A stretch of 6,316 nt of DNA from Nitrospinota bacterium (GCA_011523725.1 WTGD01000082.1:1-6316), one strand, 5' to 3'; counted from the stretch's first letter, positions 1-6,316 are shown. Translations and numbers: made by a program. The notes: generated by a model not told the origin, from the sequence alone.

Positions 1-507
1 CGGACGATCCGCATCCCCGTGCACATGATCGAGACCATCAACAAGCTCATCCGCACCTCGAGGCAGCTCATCCAGGAACTCGGGCGCGAGCCGCTGCCCG
101 AGGAAATCGCCGTGAAGATGGATATGCCCGTCGACAAGGTGAGAAAGGTGCTCAAGATCGCCAAGGAGCCCATCAGCCTGGAGACGCCCATCGGCGAGGA
201 GGAAGACAGCCAGTTGGGCGACTTCATCGAGGACAAGAAGGCCGAGGTGCCGCAGGACTCCGTCATCAAGCTGAACCTCAAGGAGCAGACCCAGAAGGTG
301 CTCCAGACCCTGAGCCCGCGCGAGGAGAAGGTGTTGCGCAAGCGCTTCGGTATCGGGGCGGAGAATGAGCACACGCTCGAAGAGGTGGGGCAGGATTTCG
401 ACGTCACCCGCGAGCGCATCCGCCAGATCGAGGCGAAAGCGCTCAGAAAACTCCGCCATCCCTCGCGCAGCAAGAAGCTCAAGAGTTTCATCGAAGAGGA
501 AGTTTGA
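1..507 (+). CDS. rpoD: RNA polymerase primary sigma factor RpoD (sigma-70), C-terminal part
   Basis: The gene enters from the left edge in frame 1, and 168 codons are visible before the TGA. RpoD directs core RNA polymerase to housekeeping promoters. The visible part begins in region 3 with RTIRIPVHMIETINKL, a hallmark of primary sigma factors. It continues through GREPLPEEIA and VRKVLKIAKEPISLETPIGEE (region 3). It ends with region 4: TLSPREEKVLRKRFGIG, then the helix-turn-helix that reads the -35 element (HTLEEVGQDFDVTRERIRQIEAKA), then LRKLRHPSRSKKLKSF. No residue looks missing, and the C-terminus matches the usual family end. An in-frame ATG at 19 lies inside the conserved block and is not the start. 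The wording resembles deltaproteobacterial RpoD. Identification is very secure; only the 5' part lies outside the window. I see no T-rich terminator after the stop. Confidence 0.98.
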   Translation, partial: RTIRIPVHMIETINKLIRTSRQLIQELGREPLPEEIAVKMDMPVDKVRKVLKIAKEPISLETPIGEEEDSQLGDFIEDKKAEVPQDSVIKLNLKEQTQKVLQTLSPREEKVLRKRFGIGAENEHTLEEVGQDFDVTRERIRQIEAKALRKLRHPSRSKKLKSFIEEEV

Positions 508-525
508 GCCGTGAACCTCGCGCGA

Positions 526-556
526 TTGACATTGCACGCGCGCGGGGCCATATATG
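526..556 (+). promoter_or_regulatory. Candidate sigma-70 promoter for the tRNA gene
   Basis: A perfect -35 hexamer TTGACA lies at 526-531. An AT-rich -10-like TATATG follows at 551-556 (4 of 6 matches to TATAAT), 19 nt downstream; the overlapping ATATAT at 550-555 would give an 18-nt spacer. Predicted transcription would start near 563, giving a leader of about 70 nt before the tRNA. The spacer is longer than the ideal 17 nt and the -10 is imperfect, so this is inference. A second TTGACG at 615-620 is too close to the tRNA to drive it. Confidence 0.45.
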
Positions 557-634
557 CACAGCGAACGGGCGGCGCCCGAGGCGGAGGACGCGCCGGTTTC
601 CGGGTGCGTTCCTCTTGACGGTCGCGTTGCTATC

Positions 635-709
635 GGGCCCATAGCTCAGCGGTAGAGCCGCCGGCTCATAACCGGCTGGTCCTTGGTTCGAATCCAGGTG
701 GGCCCACCA
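635..709 (+). tRNA. tRNA with CAU anticodon, most likely tRNA-Ile2 (lysidine-modified)
   Basis: The full cloverleaf can be folded by eye. The acceptor stem is GGGCCCA (635-641) with TGGGCCC (699-705). The D stem is GCTC/GAGC around a short 7-nt loop (648-654). The anticodon stem is GCCGG/CCGGC with loop CTCATAA and anticodon CAT at 667-669. The T stem is CTTGG/CCAGG with loop TTCGAAT. The discriminator A and CCA are encoded (706-709). It is not the initiator: position 1 pairs with 72, and the anticodon stem lacks the three G-C pairs of initiator tRNAs. C4-G69 and C5-G68 are present, the pairs that let E. coli TilS tell tRNA-Ile2 from elongator tRNA-Met. I therefore infer tRNA-Ile2, whose C34 becomes lysidine so that it reads AUA. 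Elongator tRNA-Met remains the alternative. Position 26 is C, which is less common. Confidence 0.95.
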
Positions 710-740
710 AGCGATTTCTGATTGATAACCAAACGATGCG

Positions 741-745
741 AGGAG
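741..745 (+). promoter_or_regulatory. Shine-Dalgarno AGGAG that fixes the GTG start at 755
   Basis: AGGAG sits 9 nt before GTG 755. The longer alternative start, TTG 722, begins only 12 nt after the tRNA 3' end and has no purine-rich site before it. The next in-frame ATG (779) would cut into the conserved N-terminal coiled coil and has a poorer upstream sequence. Confidence 0.7.
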
Positions 746-754
746 TATGGCGCA

Positions 755-1504
755 GTGCACCCGGAACTGACGGCCTTGATGGAGCTTCAGGCGATTGACG
801 TCAAGATGGATCAATGCCGCGCTGCGATTTCGAAAATTCCCGCCTCGATCGAAAAGGAAAAGCGGTATTTGACGGGCTTCGAGTCTTCCGTTGAGGCGCT
901 CGAGGGCGAAGTGGAAGCCGCCAGGAAGAAATTGCGTGAAGCGGAGGGCGAAATTCAATCCTTCGATCAGAAGCTCAGGGACACGCGCGGCAAGCAGACG
1001 CTCGTCAAGACGAACGAGGAATACCGCGCCCTGGGTGCTGAGATCGAAGGGTTCCAGAACCGGATCAGCGCTTTAGAGGATACCGTCCTCGAGGTCATGG
1101 AAAGCATGCCGGGGCACGAGGAGAAGCTGGCGGAAGCGCGCGGGGAGCTTGAGACGGCCCGGGGCAAGGTGCAGGGCGAGGTGAAGAAGTACGAGAACCA
1201 TCAAGCCGATTTCGAACGCGAGTTGGGCGAACTCCTCGAAAAATCGAAAACCCTCGCAGGCGGCGTGAGCGGGGAGTGGATGGAGCGCTACCGGAACTTG
1301 AGGAAATCCCGGAAGGGTCTGGCCGTTTGCGCCGTCGTCAATCGCACCTGCCAGGGGTGCCGCATGGCGGAAACCATCAAGCGCTTTTTGGAGATCAGGG
1401 ATTCGGAGGACAGGATTTACTCTTGCTCGAATTGCAAGCGCATCCTGTACTACCAGGAGGGCGAGAGCGTGGAGTTGAGCCTGCCGGCGGTGGACGACGA
1501 ATGA
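755..1504 (+). CDS. Coiled-coil zinc-ribbon protein, DUF164/COG1579 family (C4-type zinc ribbon, zf-RING_7)
   Basis: With the GTG start this is 249 residues. Residues 1-8 lead into a long charged coiled coil (about 9-175) rich in E, K, R, A and L, opening with the family-typical ELQAIDVKMD. It includes the conserved KTNEEYRAL at about 85-93. The C-terminal part is a four-cysteine zinc ribbon with CQGC (C199, C202) and CSNC (C224, C227), followed by KRILYY, all as in COG1579 proteins. No signal peptide or membrane segment is visible, so it should be cytoplasmic. The exact biochemical role is not settled; coiled coil plus zinc ribbon suggests nucleic-acid or protein binding, which is inference. 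Its stop overlaps the start of the RNase H gene (ATGA, 1501-1504), implying translational coupling. A comparable pairing is known in Mycobacterium tuberculosis, where Rv2229c, of this family, lies beside the RNase H-domain gene Rv2228c. The family call is firm; the function is open. Confidence 0.9.
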   Translation: MHPELTALMELQAIDVKMDQCRAAISKIPASIEKEKRYLTGFESSVEALEGEVEAARKKLREAEGEIQSFDQKLRDTRGKQTLVKTNEEYRALGAEIEGFQNRISALEDTVLEVMESMPGHEEKLAEARGELETARGKVQGEVKKYENHQADFERELGELLEKSKTLAGGVSGEWMERYRNLRKSRKGLAVCAVVNRTCQGCRMAETIKRFLEIRDSEDRIYSCSNCKRILYYQEGESVELSLPAVDDE

Positions 1505-1914
1505 AAGCGGGCCACCTGAGGATTCACACCGACGGCGCCGCGCGGGGGAATCCGGGTCCTGCGGGCGCCGCCGCCTTGTTGTACGACGATGCGGGCAATT
1601 GCGTGGCGGAGGAAACCAGGTATCTCGGCACGGCGACGAACAACGTGGCGGAATACCAGGCGTTTTTGCTGGGTCTGGAGCGCGCTGAGAAGCTTGGCGC
1701 CGAGAGCGTGGAAGTCGTTACGGATTCCGAACTCATGGCCCGCCAGTGGAGCGGCAAATATCGGGTGAAGAACGCGGCGCTCAAGCCCTTGTATGAGCGG
1801 GCGAGGGAGACCGCCAGAAGAATCGGCTCCGTAGAAGTACGCCACGTGCGACGAGGCGAAAACGCGGCGGCCGATGCCGCCGCCAATCGCGCCATCGACG
1901 GCGGGATGGATTGA
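1501..1914 (+). CDS. rnhA: RNase HI-type ribonuclease H
   Basis: This 137-residue protein cleaves the RNA strand of RNA-DNA hybrids, helping to clear R-loops and primers in the cytoplasm. The catalytic acidic residues are all visible: D11 in HTDGAARGNPGP, E51 in NNVAEY, D75 in VTDSELM and D125 in the NAAADAA stretch. H115 in RHVRRGEN fits the catalytic-loop histidine of RNase HI. At 137 residues it is shorter than the 155 of E. coli RNase HI. It lacks the basic protrusion, like the compact RNase HI group found in many bacteria and archaea. The ATG overlaps the preceding stop by four bases, and that overlap fixes the start; longer reading in this frame upstream is out-of-frame translation of the zinc-ribbon gene. 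It ends about 75 nt before rnpB. The symbol rnhA is used for the family; a separate main RNase H could exist elsewhere in the genome. Confidence 0.93.
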   Translation: MKAGHLRIHTDGAARGNPGPAGAAALLYDDAGNCVAEETRYLGTATNNVAEYQAFLLGLERAEKLGAESVEVVTDSELMARQWSGKYRVKNAALKPLYERARETARRIGSVEVRHVRRGENAAADAAANRAIDGGMD

Positions 1915-1916
1915 CG

Positions 1917-1932
1917 GGCGCGCTTCCGCGCC
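1917..1932 (+). terminator. GC-rich hairpin just after rnhA, weak terminator candidate
   Basis: GGCGCG (1917-1922), loop CTTC and CGCGCC (1927-1932) form a perfect 6-bp stem, two bases after the rnhA stop. No T-tract follows (ATGGGGC), so intrinsic termination is doubtful. It may mark the 3' end of the messenger or be chance in GC-rich DNA. Confidence 0.25.
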
Positions 1933-1953
1933 ATGGGGCTTGCCGGCCGCCGG

Positions 1954-1982
1954 TTGTGCAGGCGATGGTGCTGGAGTATGAA
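1954..1982 (+). promoter_or_regulatory. Candidate promoter of rnpB
   Basis: A -35-like TTGTGC at 1954-1959 and a -10-like TATGAA at 1977-1982 are separated by 17 nt. The predicted start near 1989 falls right at the first base of the P1 helix of RNase P RNA, which supports the assignment. Both hexamers are imperfect (3/6 and 4/6). Confidence 0.5.
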
Positions 1983-1989
1983 ATATCTA

Positions 1990-2354
<365 letters not shown>

Positions 2355-2419
2355 TCGATATGTTCAGGTGCGCGCTCCGCAAGTTGCGAGTACGCCCGCC
2401 TCGCTTCTCCCGATATACG

Positions 2420-2438
2420 GATCGGAGGTTGGCCGATC
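2420..2438 (+). other. Small hairpin between rnpB and ilvA
   Basis: GATCGG (2420-2425) and CCGATC (2433-2438) form a perfect 6-bp stem with a 7-nt loop (AGGTTGG). No T-run follows directly. It could shape the rnpB 3' trailer or the ilvA leader. No function can be assigned, and the remainder of the 2355-2511 gap shows no recognisable gene or riboswitch. Confidence 0.3.
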
Positions 2439-2449
2439 GAAGACGGGCG

Positions 2450-2478
2450 AGCGTCGGGTAGAAAGAGGCGCGCTTTTT
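2450..2478 (+). terminator. Possible weak terminator downstream of rnpB
   Basis: AGCGT (2450-2454) can pair with GCGCT (2470-2474, one G-U), and five T residues follow at 2474-2478. The stem is short and the loop of about 15 nt is long, so the hairpin is weak. It is the only T-run near a stem between rnpB and ilvA. Read-through from rnpB into ilvA is just as possible. Confidence 0.25.
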
Positions 2479-2493
2479 CTGTTCAAACAGGAC

Positions 2494-2508
2494 AAAGGAA
2501 AACAAGGA
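2494..2508 (+). promoter_or_regulatory. Ribosome binding region of ilvA
   Basis: Two purine-rich sites precede ATG 2512: AAAGGA at 2494-2499 (12-nt spacing) and AAGGA at 2504-2508 (3-nt spacing). Neither spacing is ideal, but together they support ATG 2512 as the start, because the frame upstream runs back into rnpB. Confidence 0.5.
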
Positions 2509-2511
2509 CAT

Positions 2512-3756
2512 ATGGAATCCCAGGTATCACAAAAGGCGTTGGAACCATCGCTCATCGCCGCCGAAGCGGCTCGGGCGGCGGAGGCGATCTCCTCTCATCT
2601 GAGGCCGACTCCCGCCCGCCTCAGCGAGCATTTTTCCGAACAGCTGGGTGTCGAGGTGTATCTCAAGCCGGAGAATTTCCAGCGCACGGGCTCGTTCAAG
2701 GTGCGCGGCGCTCTGTATGCGCTGCAAAAACTCGAACCCGCGCAGCTTCAGTGGGGGGTCGTCACCGCGAGTGCGGGGAACCATGCCCAGGGCGTGGCCT
2801 TCGCGGCCAAGCAGTTGGGCGTCAGGGCCCTGGTGGTGATGCCCGAAGCGACTCCCAATACCAAGCTCGACGCCGTTCGCGCCCTGGGCGCCGAGACGGA
2901 ACTGTTCGGCGCATCGTTCGATGACGCCTATGCGCGCGCGCGCGCCTACGAGGAAGAGCGCGGCCTCACGATGATCCCGCCTTTCGACCACCCCGATGTC
3001 ATCGCGGGCCAGGGCACGCTGGGCATCGAGATACTCGAAGAAGTGCCCGATTTAGGCACCATCCTCGTGCCCGTCGGAGGCGGCGGCCTCATCTCGGGCC
3101 TCGCCGCGGTGGTGAAAACCAGAAAACCCGACGTGCGCCTCATCGGCGTGGTGGCGGAGGGCGCTGCGTCGCTCATGCGCTCGCTCGATGCGGGGAGAAT
3201 CGTCGAGTCGAAAACGGTCCAGACGATTGCGGACGGCATCGCCGTCAAGAGAAACGGAGAGCTTTGTTTTCCCCTGATTCAGGACCTGGTGGATCAGGTG
3301 GTCTCGGTTTCCGACGATGCGATGGCCAACGCCATCCTCGGTCTCCTGGAGCGCGAGCGGATGCTGAGCGAGGCGGCGGGCGCCTCCTCCCTGGCGGCGC
3401 TCATCGAGAGAAAAACCAGGGTGAGCGGCAAGGTGGTCGCCCTGATCAGCGGCGGGAATCTGGACGTCAACCTGCTCTCGCGGATCATCGGCAAGGGGCT
3501 GGCCCTCGCGAACCGCTACGCGCGGATACAGGTGCCGCTGCACGACGTGCCCGGCGCGCTGATGCGTCTCTCCCAAATCGTGGCCGATTGCCGGGTGAAC
3601 ATCATCCACATCGAACACGACAGGCTTTCGACGGAAGTGCCCATCAACCACACACTCTCGACCCTCCACATGGAAGTTCGCGGGCGCGAGCATCTCGAAG
3701 AGTTGATACAGATTCTGCTCCAGGAAGGATACGAAGTGCGCCGGGAGGAAGCATAG
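2512..3756 (+). CDS. ilvA: Threonine dehydratase (threonine ammonia-lyase) with one C-terminal ACT domain
   Basis: This 414-residue PLP enzyme deaminates L-threonine to 2-oxobutanoate and ammonia, the first step from threonine to isoleucine. Fold-type II features are clear. K63 in GSFKVRGA forms the Schiff base with PLP, and SAGNHAQG (88-95) binds the substrate carboxylate. The PVGGGGLISG loop (187-196) holds the PLP phosphate, and SGGN (313-316) contacts the pyridine nitrogen. Residues about 337-410, starting RIQVPLHDVPGALMRLSQIV, form one ACT domain, giving the medium-length architecture of about 400 residues; E. coli IlvA is longer, with two ACT-like units, and TdcB has none. The ACT domain implies allosteric control, probably by isoleucine or valine (inference). 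The same frame is open back to 2266, but that part overlaps rnpB, so ATG 2512 is chosen. A 3-nt gap to purH suggests co-transcription. A serine/threonine dehydratase of the same family is the only serious alternative. Confidence 0.93.
   Translation: MESQVSQKALEPSLIAAEAARAAEAISSHLRPTPARLSEHFSEQLGVEVYLKPENFQRTGSFKVRGALYALQKLEPAQLQWGVVTASAGNHAQGVAFAAKQLGVRALVVMPEATPNTKLDAVRALGAETELFGASFDDAYARARAYEEERGLTMIPPFDHPDVIAGQGTLGIEILEEVPDLGTILVPVGGGGLISGLAAVVKTRKPDVRLIGVVAEGAASLMRSLDAGRIVESKTVQTIADGIAVKRNGELCFPLIQDLVDQVVSVSDDAMANAILGLLERERMLSEAAGASSLAALIERKTRVSGKVVALISGGNLDVNLLSRIIGKGLALANRYARIQVPLHDVPGALMRLSQIVADCRVNIIHIEHDRLSTEVPINHTLSTLHMEVRGREHLEELIQILLQEGYEVRREEA
3743..3749 (+). promoter_or_regulatory. 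Shine-Dalgarno of purH inside the ilvA 3' end
   Basis: GGGAGGA lies 10 nt before ATG 3760 and overlaps the last codons of ilvA. It confirms the purH start and points to translation from a shared messenger. Confidence 0.7.
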
Positions 3757-3759
3757 CCC

Positions 3760-5301
3760 ATGGGCGGGAAGCGCCGCGCCATCATCAGCGTGAGCGACAA
3801 GAGGGGCGCCGCCGATCTCGGCGCGGCCTTGGCCGAGTCGGGCTGGGAGGTACTCTCCACCGGCGGGACGGCCAGGTCGCTGCGCGACGCGGGCGTCCCC
3901 GTGCGGGAGGTTTCCGATTATACGGGTCAGCCCGAAATCATGGGCGGCCGCGTCAAGACGCTTCATCCCAAGGTGCTGGGCGGCATCCTGGCGCTCCTGC
4001 CCGATCAGGAAGAGGAGATGCGGGCGAACGACATCGCGCCCATCGACCTGGTGGCGGTGAACCTCTATCCCTTCCGGGAGACCGTCGCCAAGCCCGGCGT
4101 CACGCGGGAGGAGGCGGTTGAGCAAATCGACATCGGCGGCCCCACCATGGTGCGCGCGGCTTCCAAAAACCATGGCCGCGTGGCCGTGCTCGTCGATCCG
4201 GATGATTACCCGGACGCCATCACCCACGTCCGAAACGGTGGACATTTTCCGGCCGATTGGCTGGCGGGCCTGGCCTTGAAGGCTTTTCGACACACCGCGA
4301 GTTATGACGCCGCCATATCCGGCTATCTCGGCGATGGTGATGCCGATGCGCTTCCCGAGCGAATCGAGATGAATATCGAGCGCGTTCAGACGCTTCGCTA
4401 CGGAGAGAACCCCCACCAGAAGGGCGCGCTCTATCGCCTGGGCGGCGGGAGCGGCTTTTCTCTTTGCGACGCGGAGATTCTGGGCGGCAAGGAACTCTCC
4501 TTCAATAATCTGCTCGACGCCGCCGCCGCCGCCGAACTCGCGCATGATCTGGAAGGCGTGGGCTGCGCCATCATCAAGCACACCAACCCGTGCGGCGTGG
4601 GCCTGGGGGATACCCAGGCGGCGGCCTATGAGCGCGCGCTCGCGTGCGATCCGGTCTCGGCCTTCGGCAGCGTGATCGGCTACAACCGCAAGGTCGATGC
4701 CGGTACGGCCGAGGCCATGCGAAAACTCTTCGTCGAGGCGGTGGTCGCGCCCGATTTCGACGATGACGCCCTAGCCATCATGCGGAAGAAGAAAAATCTG
4801 AGAATCCTGCGTCTTGACGGTCTGGGGAGCGATTCCGCGCCTGCCGGCATGGACATGCGCTCGATACCCGGCGGAATGCTCTTGCAGGAGCGCGACCGGC
4901 TGTCGGAGGAGGAGTTCCGCTGGGAGGTCGTCACCCCCCGCGCGCCCTCGGCGGAAGAGGAAAAAGCGCTCAGGATCGCCTGGCGCGTGGCGCGCCACGT
5001 GAAGAGCAACGCCATCGTCATGGCCGATAAGGACGGCACGGTGGGCGTGGGCGCGGGCCAGATGAGCCGGGTGGACTCCACCCGCCTCGCTGCCGAGCGC
5101 GCCGTCCTGCCGCTCGAAGGCTGCGCCCTGGGGTCGGACGCCTTCTTCCCCTTCCGCGACGGTATCGACGCCGCGGCCTCCCACGGGGTGAAGGCGATAG
5201 CCCAGCCAGGCGGCTCGATGCGCGATGAAGAGGTCATCGAGGTGGCGGCCGGGCACGACATCGCCATGGTCTTTACGGGCAGACGCCATTTCAGACATTG
5301 A
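3760..5301 (+). CDS. purH: Bifunctional AICAR formyltransferase / IMP cyclohydrolase
   Basis: PurH carries out the last two steps of de novo IMP synthesis: formylation of AICAR with 10-formyl-tetrahydrofolate, then ring closure. At 513 residues it is full length. The N-terminal MGS-like cyclohydrolase domain (about 1-200) has ISVSDKRG (9-16), STGGTARSL (33-41) and MGGRVKTLHPKVLGG (61-75). The transformylase domain (about 200-513) has RYGENPHQ (213-220) and KHTNPCGVG (273-281), where K273 and H274 correspond to the catalytic Lys-His pair. It also has the KSNAIV and SDAFFPFRDG blocks, QPGGSMRD, and the standard C-terminus FTGRRHFRH. No catalytic motif is missing. The start is supported by GGGAGGA 10 nt upstream. 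It is packed between ilvA (3-nt gap) and folC (1-nt gap), so it is probably in one operon with both. I see no purine riboswitch or PurR-type operator nearby. Confidence 0.98.
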   Translation: MGGKRRAIISVSDKRGAADLGAALAESGWEVLSTGGTARSLRDAGVPVREVSDYTGQPEIMGGRVKTLHPKVLGGILALLPDQEEEMRANDIAPIDLVAVNLYPFRETVAKPGVTREEAVEQIDIGGPTMVRAASKNHGRVAVLVDPDDYPDAITHVRNGGHFPADWLAGLALKAFRHTASYDAAISGYLGDGDADALPERIEMNIERVQTLRYGENPHQKGALYRLGGGSGFSLCDAEILGGKELSFNNLLDAAAAAELAHDLEGVGCAIIKHTNPCGVGLGDTQAAAYERALACDPVSAFGSVIGYNRKVDAGTAEAMRKLFVEAVVAPDFDDDALAIMRKKKNLRILRLDGLGSDSAPAGMDMRSIPGGMLLQERDRLSEEEFRWEVVTPRAPSAEEEKALRIAWRVARHVKSNAIVMADKDGTVGVGAGQMSRVDSTRLAAERAVLPLEGCALGSDAFFPFRDGIDAAASHGVKAIAQPGGSMRDEEVIEVAAGHDIAMVFTGRRHFRH

Positions 5302-5302
5302 G

Positions 5303-6316
5303 ATGCCCCAAAATATCCTCGCCCCTCCCGTTCTGGAAGACTCCCTCGCGCCCATCGAGACGCTGCGGCGCGTAGAGGTTTTTCTAAGCGCCTTGGCCGC
5401 GCTGCCCAAGAAATCCTGGCGGGCGCGCATCGACCCTCGCGGCATCAAGGTGGAAGGGCCGGGACTCACCCGGGCCGCGCGCCTGTATGAGATCCTCGAA
5501 GTCCCCGGAGCGGGGCAGTCGGCCGTCCACGTCGTGGGAACGAGCGGCAAGGGCTCCACCGCGCTGATGATGGCGCAGTCCCTCCTGGCGTCGGGCAAGA
5601 GAACGGCGGCGTTTTTCTCCCCCCACCTCACCTCGATCATCGAGCGCTTCTGGATTCGCGGCCGCTTCGCCGAAGCCGGCCTCATCGGGCGATGCGCGAA
5701 GGAACTCGCCGAAGCCGCCGCGCAGATGGCGGGAGAACCCGAGTTCGGGCCGCCCTCGTTTTTCGAGTCGACGCTCGCGCTTTTGCTCTTGATGGCCAGG
5801 GAGGAAGATTGTGAATACCTCGTCCTGGAAGCCGGCTTGGGCGGTGCGTTCGACGCCACGAACGCCGTGGGGCCCGCCGTTCTCGACGTGATCACCTCTA
5901 TCGGCCTGGACCACACCGATCTGCTCGGTGATTCCGTCGCGCAGATTGCGCGGGACAAGGCCGGCATCATCACGGAGAGAGGCCGCGTCATCTCGCAAAG
6001 CCTACTTCCCGATGCGCGCGCGGAAATCGAGCGCGTCGCCTCCGGGCGCGGAGCCGGCTTGTTTTCTCCGCCCCGCGTCGAGAATCTGGACTTGGGCCCC
6101 GATGGCGCTTTTTTCGATCTGGGGTTCGACGACGGCGTTCGGTGGGAGGGTTTCTCGACAGCCATGCCCGGCGTCCACCAGGCCGAAAACGCGGGCCTCG
6201 CCGCCGGAGCGGGCCGGCTCCTCGGGCTGGGAGAACAGGAAATACGATGGGGCGTCGCCTCGGCGCGCCTGCCATGCCGGATGGAGTTGGTGCAGTCCGA
6301 CCCGCTGGTCCTGCTC
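5303..6316 (+). CDS. folC: Folylpolyglutamate synthase / dihydrofolate synthase, 5' part
   Basis: The frame is open from ATG 5303 to the window end, 338 codons of the roughly 420-450 usual for FolC. The enzyme adds glutamate to dihydropteroate and/or tetrahydrofolates using ATP, retaining folates in the cell. The Mur-ligase-type fold is recognisable. The P-loop is GTSGKGST (79-86), with S where N is usual. SPHLTSIIERFWI resembles the folate-binding loop. LEAGLGGAFDATN (about 176-188) and TSIGLDHTDLLGD are followed by IARDKAGII. MPGVHQAENAGLAAG leads to LPCRMELV near the window edge, where the C-terminal domain begins. Two positions differ from the common pattern: A182 replaces R in GLGGR, and C325 replaces G in PGR. 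The gene starts one base after the purH stop with no strong Shine-Dalgarno, so it probably depends on translational coupling. The link to PurH, a user of folate cofactor, is sensible. Identification is firm; whether it has one or both activities cannot be told. Confidence 0.93.
   Translation, partial: MPQNILAPPVLEDSLAPIETLRRVEVFLSALAALPKKSWRARIDPRGIKVEGPGLTRAARLYEILEVPGAGQSAVHVVGTSGKGSTALMMAQSLLASGKRTAAFFSPHLTSIIERFWIRGRFAEAGLIGRCAKELAEAAAQMAGEPEFGPPSFFESTLALLLLMAREEDCEYLVLEAGLGGAFDATNAVGPAVLDVITSIGLDHTDLLGDSVAQIARDKAGIITERGRVISQSLLPDARAEIERVASGRGAGLFSPPRVENLDLGPDGAFFDLGFDDGVRWEGFSTAMPGVHQAENAGLAAGAGRLLGLGEQEIRWGVASARLPCRMELVQSDPLVLL

Noticed and set aside
566..578. CGGGC-GGC-GCCCG inverted repeat as rpoD terminator
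   Set aside because: The stem is 5 bp with a 3-nt loop and no T-tract, and it lies downstream of the candidate tRNA promoter. It is likely chance in GC-rich DNA.
554..655. Small + strand open frame (33 codons) from ATG 554
   Set aside because: It has no ribosome binding site and runs into the tRNA gene, where it stops.
722..754. TTG 722 as start of the zinc-ribbon gene
   Set aside because: There is no Shine-Dalgarno before it and it sits 12 nt after the tRNA end. GTG 755 has AGGAG at a good distance.
3052..4581. Long open frame of 509 codons on the - strand opposite ilvA and purH
   Set aside because: It lies fully antisense to two clearly identified genes, and its translation has no recognisable motif. 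Long antisense frames are expected in GC-rich DNA where stops are rare.
4771..6165. Open frame of 464 codons on the - strand opposite purH and folC
   Set aside because: The translation is low-complexity (rich in S, R, A and P) and antisense to conserved domains of purH and folC. It is a shadow frame.

Overview
The window is a high-GC bacterial chromosome segment of ordinary housekeeping genes, nearly all on the + strand. The start holds the C-terminal 168 residues of the primary sigma factor RpoD. They read like RpoD of Deltaproteobacteria and related deep Gram-negative lineages, for example in the GEEEDSQLGDFIED stretch and the LRHPSRSKKLKSF ending. GC-rich third positions and the gene set fit such an organism, but no species can be named from this sequence alone.

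Layout: (1) rpoD 3' end, 1-507. (2) A 127-nt gap with a candidate sigma-70 promoter, then a CAU-anticodon tRNA at 635-709, best read as tRNA-Ile2 (lysidine type). (3) A two-gene unit at 755-1914: a coiled-coil protein ending in a four-cysteine zinc ribbon (DUF164/COG1579 type), and a compact RNase HI-type nuclease whose ATG overlaps the stop of the first gene (ATGA). (4) rnpB, the RNase P RNA, at about 1990-2354, with its own plausible promoter. (5) A 157-nt gap with weak hairpins. (6) A tightly packed run to the end of the window: ilvA (threonine dehydratase with one ACT domain), purH (AICAR transformylase/IMP cyclohydrolase) and folC (folylpolyglutamate/dihydrofolate synthase, cut by the window end). 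Gaps here are 3 nt and 1 nt, so the three are probably one transcript.

The first half is about transcription and RNA processing: sigma factor, tRNA, RNase H, RNase P RNA. The second half is amino-acid, purine and folate metabolism. PurH uses 10-formyl-tetrahydrofolate, and FolC makes the polyglutamylated folates that serve as its cofactor. IlvA is linked to them only by position. I found no mobile element, CRISPR array, phage gene, toxin-antitoxin pair or defence system. I see no convincing undescribed system. The most interesting points are the little-understood zinc-ribbon protein coupled to RNase H beside rnpB, and two altered motif positions in FolC.
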